Assembly (NCBI RefSeq): GCF_030247185.1
Contig: NC_080572.1
Coordinates: 496,001 to 560,000 of the forward strand
Direction of reading: 5' to 3'
From: Malaya genurostris
Lineage: Eukaryota; Arthropoda; Insecta; Diptera; Culicidae
DNA: 64,000 bases
In this document: one piece after another, positions 13,394 through 23,999 of the stretch
Layout of the letters: every line of letters begins with the position of its first letter
How positions within the stretch are numbered: position 1 is the first letter of the stretch
Translations under genes and position numbers: made by a program
The notes under the pieces: generated by a model
Database searches by the model: none
The model's input: only the letters and a program-made list of their open reading frames with translations
Told to the model about the DNA's origin: nothing

Positions 13394-15427
13394 CACTGAG
13401 GTCTCTTTTTACGCGGGGGATACGTACCGCGTCAACAAAAACCGCGTAACTTCGAAAATCCGCGCAAAAACAAACGCGTAACTTTGAAAACCCGCGTAAA
13501 AACCGCAAAACTAAAGAGAATTTTCTCTTTGATGACAAATGTCGTAGAAATGCATGAAACGTCCAGATCTAGTAAAATCTCAAAACATTTTTTTTTAATT
13601 CGACTTTGTGACGTAGAAAATTTTAGACTTAAGAAATCCGCATAGAAAATAACCGACAAATGAAAAAAAAAATTGATGCAAAATGTCTTAGAAGTGCATA
13701 AAACGTCCAGATCTAGTGAAATCTGAAAAAATCAATTTTTTTTATTCAAATCAACTTCGGGACGGGAGAGTTTTAGACCGCGTAACTCCGGAAATCCGGA
13801 AATCCGCGTGGAATAAAATTGCAAAATGGAAAAAAAATATTTTCGATGCCAATTATATTAGAAGATTACACCAGATCTCCACGTTTCATGCATTTCTAAG
13901 ACAAAATATTAAAACCGCATAACTTCGAAAATCCGCTTAAAAAAGTATGGGTGTGAAGTCCGTGACATAACTGGATGTCGTGAATACGAATAAAACTGAC
14001 ACTCTTTTTTATACTAATTTTTTTGGTGTTTGTTCAAAATGAAAACTACGATTTTCACGAACAAAATCGCCATTTTGTAGCTGTAAAACCTCCCCAAAGT
14101 AGCAAACAAGGAAAAGGAAAATGTTGGGGTCTGGGTTTTTATGTGTAGAAAGTGTGTGCAAAATTTGAAAAAAATTGATTCAGTAGTTTTTGAATGACGA
14201 TGGATACGGACTTTCAAAACCTGCTTTCGAGAAAAACGCGTTCAAAGTTTTTTGTCTATACAATCAATGGAAACAATTTATTATTCAAGTGAGCCCGTAG
14301 GGTCTAACATTTTCACAAAATCACTTTTTTTGTATTCTTTTATAATGAAACATTTCAAGAATGTTTTGTCAAGTTTTTAAGTCGATCGAAGCAGAAATCT
14401 TGGACCTGTGTGCCGAGCTCTTATCTATTCGCATAATAAGATAAGCAAAGATAAAGGCCCATAATTTGCCGAGTTTTTCTCCGATAGGCTTGAAAATTTC
14501 ACAGAAGATTCTTGAAATGTTTTACTATGAGAAAATACAAAGAAAATAATAAATGATTTTTCAAAAGTGTTAGACCCTATCTCATTTCTTCCGCGATGTT
14601 TCGTGCGAGTTTTGTTAAACATTTTATTTTCTTGTGTGTTGACATTGTGAGTGTGCGAAAGAACAAGGAAAAACTTATTTATTTTTACAACTCGCACGAA
14701 ATCTTTCGATAAAAACGTTTATCAGGCACATTTCATATACGAGTCGAAATAAAAACTAATTATCTAGAATTGTACGTTCTTAGAATTTCCGTTTTCTTCC
14801 CCGTTCTCTCGCAATTTTGAGTAAAGCGCGTTAAACCCCGGTTCAGGCAGCGAACTTCACCTGACCACGGCGATGTGCTACCTTAATTACCGATCTTTAT
14901 AGTTCTTTAGATAAAATTTCGAACCATTAGAAGTTTTTACTGATGATGATGGGAGAACTTCACCTCGACATCCAGTTCCGTCTGAAGCACTAGAAGAAAT
15001 GAACGATTTTCAATCAAAGTTTACCTTTTATACTCGCCCAGTGGATAATCGGAACTGATATGTGCTTGACTACCTCAAAACCGTCGTCCGGGTGCGAAAA
15101 AGGCAAGCAAGCGTGATGAATTTACCTCATTATTTCCAAAAGTTATAGAAAACGTTGTTTTTCAATTATTTATGGTTATCTCGCACTGTTGAAAATTTAA
15201 TCACAAATTCCTGATCATATTTCTGGTAGCTTGTAGAAACAATTATGTTGATGGGTTAAGTATATCAAGGGATGTTTGCGATAAAGTTCTGCCCATTCTT
15301 GTACAGGGTAAATTTTGAAAAGGCGCCCCATAGTGAAGTAAGTCGTATTCACGACAAAAAACCGCGTAACTTCGGATATCCACGTAAAAAGAAACTGTTT
15401 AAAAAACGCGTAGAAAAGACCCTAGTG
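13394..15427. mobile_element. Non-autonomous DNA transposon, Tc1/mariner-pogo-like ends with TA duplication
   Basis: The left end reads CACTGAGGTCTC...TACGCG and the inverse right end reads CACTAGGGTCTTTTCTACGCG, an imperfect terminal inverted repeat of about 21 bp. TA lies immediately outside both ends (13392-13393 and 15428-15429). Sub-terminal regions are full of CCGCGTAACTTCGAAAATCC-type repeats, many at 13394-13935 and again at 15361-15410. Internal direct and inverted repeats of an ACGTCCAGATCTAGT-type word occur near 13560, 13705 and 13872. No transposase frame is present. The superfamily is inferred from TA and the CACTG-type ends. Confidence 0.55.
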
Positions 15428-15441
15428 TATGTAGGATTAAA

Positions 15442-15450
15442 TAGTTTGTA
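15442..15450 (+). repeat. Target-site duplication of the I-clade element, 5' copy
   Basis: TAGTTTGTA directly precedes the element and is repeated at 21468-21476 directly after its A tail. The preceding A also matches, giving 9-10 bp. Confidence 0.85.
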
Positions 15451-15896
15451 TTCTCATTCGTAACCGAATGTTCGAAGTGAGCACACGCGTTTTTTTAACA
15501 ATCGACATCGGTAAGACGAAGGTGCCTATCACAGCAGAGGCTGTAGTATAGGCATTAAATAAAAGTGATAAAAAGTAGCATCCCCGCAAGTGAGTTCTGT
15601 CTGTGCACCGGTTTTGTATCGGTATCAACAGTAGACGCTATTGTGCTATCCTCGGGCAGCAGTTATTTCTATTGTTTGCTACCCGCATCGCAGCAGCTAA
15701 ATCCTGAGTCAAGGTCACGCTGAAGCACAACGAAGGAGTGAAGGAGCAACTCACCTAACAGCTTACCGTGACATACTGTTAAGTATTTTCTCAAACTTTT
15801 TCTTTCAACTTTTACTATTCATATATTTTCTTTTCATTTTATTTCTTTCTTTCTCATTTCAAGTGCGGGAGACGTCTTTACTCCCGCACTTTAAAT
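15451..15896 (+). promoter_or_regulatory. 5' UTR / likely internal promoter of the I-clade element
   Basis: This stretch lies between the 5' target duplication and the ORF1 start. I-clade LINEs are transcribed from an internal promoter in this region, so promoter function is inferred from family knowledge. No TATA box is evident. A CT-rich tract precedes ORF1 at 15785-15860. Confidence 0.5.
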
Positions 15897-17339
15897 ATGA
15901 ATATTGATGACAGTGGGGGTGTCTCGGAGGAGGGCGAAGCTGAACGAATGAACGAAGAACATTTAGAGGCTGAGTTTGCTTCCGAGATGCCATCTACCCC
16001 TCCTATACCATCTCCCCCTCCGATACCATCTCCCTCTCCAATGCCATCTCCCTCTCCGATGCCTCCATCTCCCTCTAAGATATTGCCTGCTCGCCAAAAA
16101 GTTTACCAAGACGATGGCTCGGGGGGTCCGTGGGTGGTATACTTCCGGCCCAAATTAAAATCTCTCAGAGTTTTAAATATTGCTCGGGACCTGGAAAAAC
16201 ATTTCTCGGCAATAAAAACAATAGATAAGGTTTCGCCAAACAAGTTACGCGTTGTTGTGTCCGACCTGAAGCAAGCAAACGAGATTGCTACCAGCGAGTT
16301 GTTCACGAAGGAGTACCGCGTGTACGTCCCGTCTCATGTGGTGGAGATCGACGGTGTGGTCCGTGACGAAAGTCTGACAATCGAAGATCTGATGAAGGAC
16401 GGGGTAGGCCGTTTCAAAAACCCCGACCTTCAACCAGTGAAAATTTTGGAGTGCAAGCAATTGCACTCCAAATCGATAGATGGTAAATTTTACCAATCGG
16501 ACTCATTTCGCGTGACTTTTGCCGGATCTGCACTTCCAAATTATTTGGTAGTGAGTGGAGTTCGTCTACCTGTTCGGCTGTATGTACCGCGGGTAATGCA
16601 TTGTACAAGCTGCAAACAGCTAGGTCATACGGCAACCTATTGTTGCAACAAACTGCGATGCGGCAAATGCGGAGAGGCCCATGAGGACGATCTCTGCAGA
16701 AGAGCAGTGGAAAAGTGTTGCTACTGCGGGGAGAATCCTCATGATCTTTCGGTGTGCCCTACGTACATACAGCGTGCGGAGAAATTGAAGCGATCCGTGA
16801 AAGAACGTTCCAAACGTTCTTATGCGGAAATCTTAAAAAGAACCACTCCATCGACCCCTGAGAACCCGTTTGCAATCTTGCCAGTTGAAGAGGATACCTC
16901 TGACGACCCAGGCGAAGGACCTTCCTACACACAGGTTGAAGGAAGCAGGAAAAGACAAAATCTGGCTTCTCCCAAGCTTCCTCGTAAAGGCCTCAGACTG
17001 TCCTCTTCGTCACAAAAGAACCAAACGGAAACAAAAAGTGCTGACTCAAAACCGAAGCAAACACCTCCTGGGTTCAAAAAACTTAGGGATGATAAGGAGT
17101 ACCCAGCACTTCCTGGGGCATCAAAAAACCCGAATGACCCCAAAGCACAACCAGAAAATCCAACAAACGCTGGATTATTGAAATTTTCTGATATCGTGGA
17201 CTGGATATTAACAGCCTTCAATATTACTGATCCTCTGAAAAGCTTCCTAACTGCTCTACTGCCAACAGTAAGGACATTTTTAAAACAGTTGACTGAACAA
17301 TGGCCCCTCCTTGCAGCGATCGTATCTTTTGATGGATAA
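15897..17339 (+). CDS. I-clade LINE ORF1 protein (gag-like, zinc knuckles)
   Basis: Encodes 480 residues. In the family, ORF1p binds element RNA, forms ribonucleoprotein and delivers it to DNA. The N-terminus is acidic, followed by a Pro/Ser-rich repeat at about residues 31-60 (PSPSPMPSPSPMPPSPS). A domain at about 65-225 is probably the RRM-like gag region of such proteins. Three zinc knuckles follow: C236-x2-C239-x4-H244-x4-C249, C255-x2-C258-x3-H262-x4-C267 and C274-x2-C277-x4-H282-x4-C287. The tail is basic and Ser/Lys-rich and includes EYPALPGASK. The start at ATG 15897 gives the longest frame. The stop TAA at 17337 overlaps the ORF2 start codon in ATGGATAA, suggesting termination-reinitiation. 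A decayed homologue lies at 48419-49010 on the minus strand. Confidence 0.9.
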   Translation: MNIDDSGGVSEEGEAERMNEEHLEAEFASEMPSTPPIPSPPPIPSPSPMPSPSPMPPSPSKILPARQKVYQDDGSGGPWVVYFRPKLKSLRVLNIARDLEKHFSAIKTIDKVSPNKLRVVVSDLKQANEIATSELFTKEYRVYVPSHVVEIDGVVRDESLTIEDLMKDGVGRFKNPDLQPVKILECKQLHSKSIDGKFYQSDSFRVTFAGSALPNYLVVSGVRLPVRLYVPRVMHCTSCKQLGHTATYCCNKLRCGKCGEAHEDDLCRRAVEKCCYCGENPHDLSVCPTYIQRAEKLKRSVKERSKRSYAEILKRTTPSTPENPFAILPVEEDTSDDPGEGPSYTQVEGSRKRQNLASPKLPRKGLRLSSSSQKNQTETKSADSKPKQTPPGFKKLRDDKEYPALPGASKNPNDPKAQPENPTNAGLLKFSDIVDWILTAFNITDPLKSFLTALLPTVRTFLKQLTEQWPLLAAIVSFDG

Positions 17340-20300
17340 TTTACCACTGAGAATCGAAGATATGATCATTGTGCTTCAGTGGAATTGCAGAAGTATCATC
17401 CCAAAACTTGATTCTTTCAAACACTTAATACATACTCATAATTGCGATGTATTCTCCTTGAGTGAAACTTGGCTTACTTCTAACATCAACCTCGACTTCC
17501 ATAATTTTAACATAATCCGCCTGGACCGAGAAGACTCTTATGGAGGGGTACTTTTAGGGATTAAAAAGTGCTATTCATTTTATCGTATTAACCTCCCCTC
17601 GACACCGGGAATTGAAGTTGTTGCTTGCCAAATTAATATTAAAGGCAAAGATCTATGTATAGCTTCTATCTACATTCCTCCCAGAGTCTCGATAGGGCAT
17701 CGTCGGCTTGCAGACATCATAGAACTTCTTCCTTCACCGCGGCTGGTTTTAGGGGACTTTAACTCGCATGGTACAGGATGGGGCTGCTTATATGATGATA
17801 ATCGTTCTTCGTTAATTCAAGATCTGTGTGACAACTTCAATTTGACAATTCTAAACACGGGAGAAATGACACGGAACCCTAGACCACCAGCACAACCAAG
17901 TGCGCTGGATTTATCCCTTTGCTCGACTTCGCTACAGTTAGATTGCAAGTGGAAGGTAATCTGTGATCCTCACGGTAGCGATCACTTGCCGATCATAGTT
18001 TCTATCACCAACCGTGGAAGACCATCGGAAACAATCAATGTTTCGTACGATTTCACACGAAACATTGATTGGAAACGTTACGCGAGCTCGATGTCTGAGA
18101 AACTGGAAACATCACAGGAGCTTCCTCCGGAGGAAGAGTATACATTTTTGGCTGGCTTGATTCTTGACACCGCAATTCAAGCTCAGACGAAACGAGTACC
18201 TAGCGCGCAAACTAGTATGCGTTCTCCCAACCCATGGTGGGACAAAGAGTGCTCAGAGCTGAAAACGAAAAAAGCTTCAGCCTTCATCTCGTTTAGAAGG
18301 AACGGAACTCCAGATAATTATCGGAAATACGCGGCGTTAGAATTTCAAATGAAAAGTCTGATTAAAGCTAAGAAACGCGGTTACTGGCGAAGGTTTGTTG
18401 ACGGATTAACGAGAGAAACAGCAATGAGCACTCTTTGGAATACGGCCCGTCGCATGCGCAATCGAAATCACGCGAACGAAAGCGAGGAATATTCTAACCG
18501 CTGGATATTTGATTTCGCTAAGAAAGTATGTCCTGATTCTGTTCCGGAACAGAAGATATCCCGCGTCGCGACATTGAATACAAACGAAACACCGTTTTCG
18601 ATGGTAGAGTTCTCACTTGCGCTCTTGTCGTGTAACAATAGAGCCCCGGGGTTAGACAGAATTAAATTCAACTTGTTGAAAAATCTGCCCGACTCTGCCA
18701 AAAGGCGCTTGCTGAATTTATTCAACAAGTTCCTCGAGGGTAATATTGTCCCACACGAATGGAGAGAAGTGAGAGTTATTACTATTCAAAAACCTGGAAA
18801 ACCAGCCTCCGATCACAATTCGTATCGGCCGATTGCTATGCTTTCCTGTATTCGGAAATTGTTGGAGAAAATGATTCTCTTCCGTCTAGACAATTGGGTC
18901 GAAACAAATGGATTGCTTTCAGGTACACAATTTGGGTTCCGCAGGGGCAAAGGAACGAACGATTGTCTAGCGTTGCTCTCAACAGAAATTCAAATGGCAT
19001 TTGCTCGTAAAGAACAAATGGCATCAGTTTTCCTCGACATCAAGGGGGCATTCGATTCAGTTTCCATTAACGTTCTATCTGAGAAGTTGCATCAGCATGG
19101 TCTTTCACCAGTTTTGAACAACTTTTTATATAATCTATTGTCCGAGAAACACATGCATTTTGAGCATGGTGATTTGACGACAAAGCGATTCAGTTACATG
19201 GGTCTTCCTCAGGGCTCATGCTTAAGCCCCCTTTTATACAACTTTTACGTAAATAACATTGATGAATGTATCAACACATCTTGCACGCTAAGACAACTTG
19301 CCGACGACAGTGTTGTGTCTATTATAGGACCCAAAGCTGCCGATCTCCAAGGACCATTGCAAGATACCCTCGACAACTTGTCGACATGGGCTTTTCAAAT
19401 GGGTATCGAGTTCTCTACGGAGAAAACTGAGCTGGTTGTATTTTCAAGGAAGCGAGAACCTGCGCAATTACAGCTTCAACTAGGGGGTGAAACCATAGCT
19501 CAGGTTTTCACATTTAAATATCTCGGGGTCTGGTTCGATTCCAAAGGTACCTGGGGATGTCACATTAGGTATTTGAAACGAAAATGCCTACAGAGAATCA
19601 ATTTCCTTCGTACAATAACCGGAACTTGGTGGGGCTCTCACCCAGGAGACCTGATCAGGTTGTACAAAACGACGATATTGTCAGTAATGGAATATGGATG
19701 TTTCTGTTTCCGCTCCGCTACGAATATTCATTTCATTAAACTGGAAAGAATTCAGTATCGTTGTTTACGTATTGCCTTGGGTTGCAAGCAATCAACCCAT
19801 ACGATGAGTCTTGAAGTGCTGGCGGGCGTCTTACCGTTGAAAAACAAGTTCTGGGATCTCTCATATCGACTGCTAATCCGATGCGACATTTTGAATCCGA
19901 TGGTGATAGAAAACTTTGAAAAGCTCGTCGAGCTTAATTCACAAACCCGTTTTATGTCCTTGTATTTTGACTACATGGCTCAGAATATAAATCCTTCTTC
20001 GTTTGTTCCCAATCGTGTTCATTTTGTGGATACTTCTAATTCTACTGTGTTTTTCGACACATCCATGAAAGAGGAAATTCGTGGAATCCCGGATCCTGTA
20101 CGCCCTCAAGAGATCCCAAAAATTTTTAATAATAAATTTAAAGAAGTCGACTGTAATAAAATGTTTTACACTGACGGATCATATCTAGACGGGTCCACTG
20201 GCTTCGGTATATTCAATGTAAATTTCACCGCTTCCTATAAACTCAGTGATCCAGCTTCAGTTTACGTCGCAGAACTAGCTGCAATTCAGTATACCCTTGA

Positions 20301-21012
20301 GATCATTGACACTCTGCCCACAGATCACTACTTCATTGTATCGGACAGTCTCAGTTCCATTGAGGCTCTCCGTTCAGTGAAGCCTGGAAAGCACTCACCG
20401 TATTTCCTGGGGAAAATACGGGAACAATTGAGTGCTTTATCTGCAAAATCATACCAGATTACCTTGGTTTGGGTCCCTTCACATTGTTCCATACGGGGCA
20501 ATGAGAGGGCGGACTCACTAGCCAAGGTGGGCGCACTAGAAGGTGACATTTATGAAAGATCAATTTGCTTCAATGAATTTTTCAGTTGTTGTCGTCAGAA
20601 AACTTTAGTCAGCTGGCAATATACTTGGAATAGTGGAACTCTGGGACGATGGTTACACTCAATAATCCCACAGGTATCGACGAAAGCTTGGTTCCGGGGG
20701 TTGGACGTGAGCCGAGACTTTATTCATGTAATGTCAAGGCTCATGTCTAATCATTATATGTTCAGCGCGCATCTCCGTCGTGTGGGGCTCGCTGAGAGTG
20801 GTGTCTGCGTTTGCGGTGAGGGTTATCATGACATTGAACATGTTGTTTGGACATGTGTCGAGTATTGTGATGCCAGGTCCCAACTCATAGGTTCCCTTCG
20901 GGCCCGAGGTATACCACCCTTCGTACCAGTCCGCGACGTCTTGGCAACTCGAAATCTTCCTTATATGACTCTCATCTATAACTTCTTGAAAACTATCAAT
21001 GCTCAAATTTAG
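17332..21012 (+). CDS. I-clade LINE ORF2 polyprotein: AP endonuclease, reverse transcriptase, RNase H
   Basis: Encodes about 1226 residues if translation starts at ATG 17332, which overlaps the ORF1 stop; the frame is open upstream to 17311 without an ATG. It nicks target DNA and copies element RNA by target-primed reverse transcription. The endonuclease (about residues 10-230) shows LQWNCRSI, SETWL, GDFNSHGTGWG and SDHLPI. The reverse transcriptase (about 440-740) shows SYRPIAML, TQFGFRRGKGT, FLDIKGAFDSV, GLPQGSCLSPLLYN and the catalytic LADDSVV, with Leu where many families have Phe/Tyr. The RNase H (about 945-1085) keeps its acidic residues in FYTDGSYLDGS, AELAAIQ, SDSLSSIEAL and SHCSIRGNERADSLAK. 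A Cys/His cluster, CVCGEGYHDIEHVVWTC, lies near the C-terminus. No frameshift or stop was seen. A partial homologue is on the minus strand at 45954-48281. Confidence 0.95.
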   Translation: MDNLPLRIEDMIIVLQWNCRSIIPKLDSFKHLIHTHNCDVFSLSETWLTSNINLDFHNFNIIRLDREDSYGGVLLGIKKCYSFYRINLPSTPGIEVVACQINIKGKDLCIASIYIPPRVSIGHRRLADIIELLPSPRLVLGDFNSHGTGWGCLYDDNRSSLIQDLCDNFNLTILNTGEMTRNPRPPAQPSALDLSLCSTSLQLDCKWKVICDPHGSDHLPIIVSITNRGRPSETINVSYDFTRNIDWKRYASSMSEKLETSQELPPEEEYTFLAGLILDTAIQAQTKRVPSAQTSMRSPNPWWDKECSELKTKKASAFISFRRNGTPDNYRKYAALEFQMKSLIKAKKRGYWRRFVDGLTRETAMSTLWNTARRMRNRNHANESEEYSNRWIFDFAKKVCPDSVPEQKISRVATLNTNETPFSMVEFSLALLSCNNRAPGLDRIKFNLLKNLPDSAKRRLLNLFNKFLEGNIVPHEWREVRVITIQKPGKPASDHNSYRPIAMLSCIRKLLEKMILFRLDNWVETNGLLSGTQFGFRRGKGTNDCLALLSTEIQMAFARKEQMASVFLDIKGAFDSVSINVLSEKLHQHGLSPVLNNFLYNLLSEKHMHFEHGDLTTKRFSYMGLPQGSCLSPLLYNFYVNNIDECINTSCTLRQLADDSVVSIIGPKAADLQGPLQDTLDNLSTWAFQMGIEFSTEKTELVVFSRKREPAQLQLQLGGETIAQVFTFKYLGVWFDSKGTWGCHIRYLKRKCLQRINFLRTITGTWWGSHPGDLIRLYKTTILSVMEYGCFCFRSATNIHFIKLERIQYRCLRIALGCKQSTHTMSLEVLAGVLPLKNKFWDLSYRLLIRCDILNPMVIENFEKLVELNSQTRFMSLYFDYMAQNINPSSFVPNRVHFVDTSNSTVFFDTSMKEEIRGIPDPVRPQEIPKIFNNKFKEVDCNKMFYTDGSYLDGSTGFGIFNVNFTASYKLSDPASVYVAELAAIQYTLEIIDTLPTDHYFIVSDSLSSIEALRSVKPGKHSPYFLGKIREQLSALSAKSYQITLVWVPSHCSIRGNERADSLAKVGALEGDIYERSICFNEFFSCCRQKTLVSWQYTWNSGTLGRWLHSIIPQVSTKAWFRGLDVSRDFIHVMSRLMSNHYMFSAHLRRVGLAESGVCVCGEGYHDIEHVVWTCVEYCDARSQLIGSLRARGIPPFVPVRDVLATRNLPYMTLIYNFLKTINAQI

Positions 21013-21467
21013 TGCTCTCCCTATCTCTTTCTCGTCTACAGCTCTACCGCACTCTTCTTTACGTTGCTGGAAGTATGGCCTGTGTAAACGATGCTTCGGA
21101 GCATGCACCTGCCTTGAACTGACTGAGTTGCTGGAAGCTACCCAAAAACGTCACATCAACGTCAGAACACACCAACGAAGCATCCCAATCCAGAATAATC
21201 TCTTCATTGCTACAAGCTGAAAAACATGAAGATTCATCGAACGCAAAATGTGTCTAAAAGATGTATGCCACAAACCAATGATGTATTCAAATTTCAATTC
21301 AATACTGTGTAGGTCCCACCCTCCCTATGTCCCCTTACTAACTGGGGAGTATGCCGCCCCGTAATACGGCATCCCTTTCTCTCCCCCTAACAACAAGACA
21401 ATCGGCCACGTTAAGCTAAAGCAAATGAGCCTAATAAAAATTTTATTTGAAAAAAAAAAAAAAAAAA
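21013..21467 (+). other. 3' UTR and poly(A) tail of the I-clade element
   Basis: Follows the ORF2 stop. AATAAA lies at 21433-21438, about 12 nt before an uninterrupted 18-A tail. Drosophila I factor ends in TAA repeats, so a plain A tail is a difference from that member of the clade. Confidence 0.8.
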
Positions 21468-21476
21468 TAGTTTGTA
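21468..21476 (+). repeat. Target-site duplication of the I-clade element, 3' copy
   Basis: TAGTTTGTA directly after the A tail, identical to 15442-15450. Confidence 0.85.
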
Positions 21477-23880
21477 AAAAAGCAATCAATAAAAGTGTCT
21501 GATTTCGTGAGAGGCCAGCGCCCCTCGGGCTCCGCTCTGGGTCATGGGACCTTTGCAATAAATGTAATGAATTAATTCCAATACCTAATATATCAGTATA
21601 TTGATTTAAAAAAGCGCCGAATTCGAGAATAAACAAGCATCACAAAAATCGTTTATACCAATAATAGTAAAAGAGAATTGGGCAACAATTAGCCATGAAG
21701 TAAGTTGTCTAATTATCCACCGAATCAAATGACCTTGAATCGCATTTTGCGGAATCGCCCGGAGCGTTGCTTTATGCTAATCTAGTAACCGTAAGTTATT
21801 CGAATCATTTCGAAAATACTGCGCAATTCACACCTATCATACCCACCTAGACAGCGGCTAGAATGAATCGGCGCGGGCCAAAACATGAGAGCAATTCAAT
21901 CTGCCGAATGTTTGTAAACAACTTCCGTCTCGAGACAATGCGTGCGAGCAGCACACTGTCAGAGATTGGCCCTCCGCATCAAAGTAGCCATGGACGCCAA
22001 TCTCAACATGCGAAGTAGGCATAGACAAACGCGCAGCGTATTATCGGTCTGTAGTATGCTCGTAGTTATGCAACATCAATACAACAGGAATTACAACATT
22101 GTTCCCTTTCGCTTTCTCGACAAAAGAAAAGTAAATTTCACTCCACTACACGCTCGTGATGAGGAACGACTCTCGGACGGTGAGTTTCATGCCACTTTCC
22201 GTCTTCCTACCAGAACGGTTAAGTGGTGATAGTTGGATCGGGTGGATGTTAGTGCTCCCGAAACCCCCCTTACTAACAGTGGGGAATCATACCACCGTCA
22301 CTCAACGGGTATGGGAATCGGTCTTATGTATTGTGACTGCTGAGAACGGGAGAGCCGAGAGAATACTTTCCGGAGTACTCTCCGTTTTCCTTGTACATAC
22401 ATATTGTTTTGCCGCCGTCATCTCCGAATAGTGCCGGGACCGGAATGTTTGTTAGGTCGGTCAGACTGTGTGGTGGTACATCACCTATTCATTCTCAATG
22501 AAAGCGACAGTAAAGGGAAATCTTTTGGGTGAATTGGATGGAATTTTGGTTAGTCCTGCCCTGATGACGGTACGCGGCTTAGCCCTACTCTGGAAAATTC
22601 TCACAGAAGCAGACTTCTTGACCGGCGTATGATGTTTGGTTTCGTGTGTTTGACGTGAGACAATCCGATACTAGGAACCCAGGATACAGTGATCATTGCT
22701 ACCAGCAAGGACTGATTCGTTCCTTTCCCGGGGTGTACACAATTTCCCGGATATTCGGCAACGCTGACCGTGGTTTGGTGTTCCGTGCAGGAAGTGTGTG
22801 TCCTTGGACTTTTTATGGACTGTGCGTTGGAGGATTGAAATCAGTTCCTATCCCGCACACAAGCTTAGTTGTTCTGGAGGGTGCAGTGTGAAAAAAATCG
22901 ACTGGTCAGATATGCTAATGAGGCAAGTGCGATTGTTATAGTTATACACACTAATCCGCGCATATGTCGACGTCAATTAGTGTAAACACACCGATAGTCG
23001 ATAAAGTGTCCGACGGATCCATGGGGAGGAGAAGGGTCCGGAAAGTTCCTGCTTTGATCGTTTGCCAGTTTGCTCTATGAAGCGCCCATAGTAGAAAGGT
23101 GATGTGTGCTCGATGTTATTTTTTACATTACAATGTATGAGACACGGTGCGAGTGTAGGTGGGGCAGGAATGGAACGCGACCTGTGACAAAGTCAAATGC
23201 CAAAAAATGTTTCACTTTACGGTGCATAAGTTTGTCACCAGGGTCGTAGCTGAGTGCTGCGATTTCCGGGCTTTAACAGAATGATGAAACTGCATTTAAA
23301 TTGTGGAAATATTTCTCGAACCAGAAAGTATACCATTTGAATAAGGATTACCAGGCAGAATACCATTTGAATTTGGATTTGGAACTCAAACTCAAAGTTT
23401 GAAACTGTTTGACTCAAGTTGCAAACGTAGCTAGTTTTATTGTAACTGTAAATAATTCTGAAAAATTAACTATGATATTAGAATTTATTTAGAAATGGAC
23501 TATTCGGAGAAATAGACCTTGGTGTACACAAATATTGACATCATCAGATCTATTGGAATGTTTGTAAAATCTGATCGAATTAAAATCTGGATTATCAGAT
23601 TTCACAGACATTTCAATAGGTTTGATAAATCAATTTTTCCTGTACAGATGTGGATTTTGAGGACGTTGCAAAGGTTGTTATAATCAGTGTAGTTTTCTTT
23701 CTATAGACAATTTCTTTCGGATCTACGGCTATTTCACTCGGGTTGATTCGTAAATACGCTCTATCAGCAAATAAGACTTATTTAAAGTAATTAGGTAGTT
23801 AGTGTTGTCAATATATGGTCATGATAGTTTTATAAGTTTAATTAGAGAATACTTGTAGATTCGAACACTGTCTTCGAAGT
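21477..23880. other. Unrecognised intergenic DNA
   Basis: 21900-23100 is moderately GC-rich and has short + frames (for example 22156-22431 and 22646-22891), none resembling a known protein. It could hold untranslated or regulatory sequence of the downstream E75 gene, but nothing here shows that directly. Confidence 0.35.
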
Positions 23881-23884
23881 ATAC

Positions 23885-23985
23885 AATGGAATATGGAATC
23901 CTTCCTGGTCGGGGTTCGCACATATAACAACTGGCTTGTGAGATCAGCGCACTATGCATTAAACCGCTAACCCGGGCGAATAATG
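23885..23985 (-). repeat. tRNA-derived SINE head (A/B box remnant)
   Basis: On the minus strand a GGGTTAGCGGTTTAATGCAT segment resembles a pol III A box. The segment around 23910-23920 resembles a B box (GTGCGAACCCC), with an anticodon-arm-like CTCACAA loop between them. The same layout recurs at 33270-33345. This is a SINE of tRNA origin, not a functional tRNA. Aedes is known for the tRNA-related SINE family Feilai, but identity with it was not tested. Confidence 0.5.
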
Positions 23986-23999
23986 TCCAGTACTATTGA

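Larger units (their letters stand above)
15451..21467 (+). mobile_element. Full-length I-clade non-LTR retrotransposon
   Basis: A 6.0-kb unit bounded by a 9-bp direct repeat (TAGTTTGTA). It has a 446-nt 5' leader, two open ORFs, a 3' UTR of about 440 nt with AATAAA at 21433-21438, and an A tail at 21450-21467. The ORF1 zinc knuckles plus ORF2 endonuclease, reverse transcriptase and RNase H place it in the I clade, which in Aedes includes MosquI-type elements. It was inserted 14 bp from the right end of the TIR element at 13394-15427. All catalytic motifs are visible and no premature stop is seen. It therefore looks structurally capable of movement, although activity cannot be judged from sequence alone. 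Confidence 0.9.

Noticed and set aside
15976..16158. Alternative + frames overlapping ORF1
   Set aside because: Produced by the proline/serine repeat read in another frame. ORF1 itself explains the region.
17311..17331. ORF2 start at 17311
   Set aside because: The codon is TTG. The first ATG of the frame is 17332, overlapping the ORF1 stop.
23885..23985. Possible valine-type tRNA gene
   Set aside because: The anticodon loop can be read as CTCACAA, but the acceptor stem does not pair and a related sequence recurs at 33.3 kb with a SINE body.
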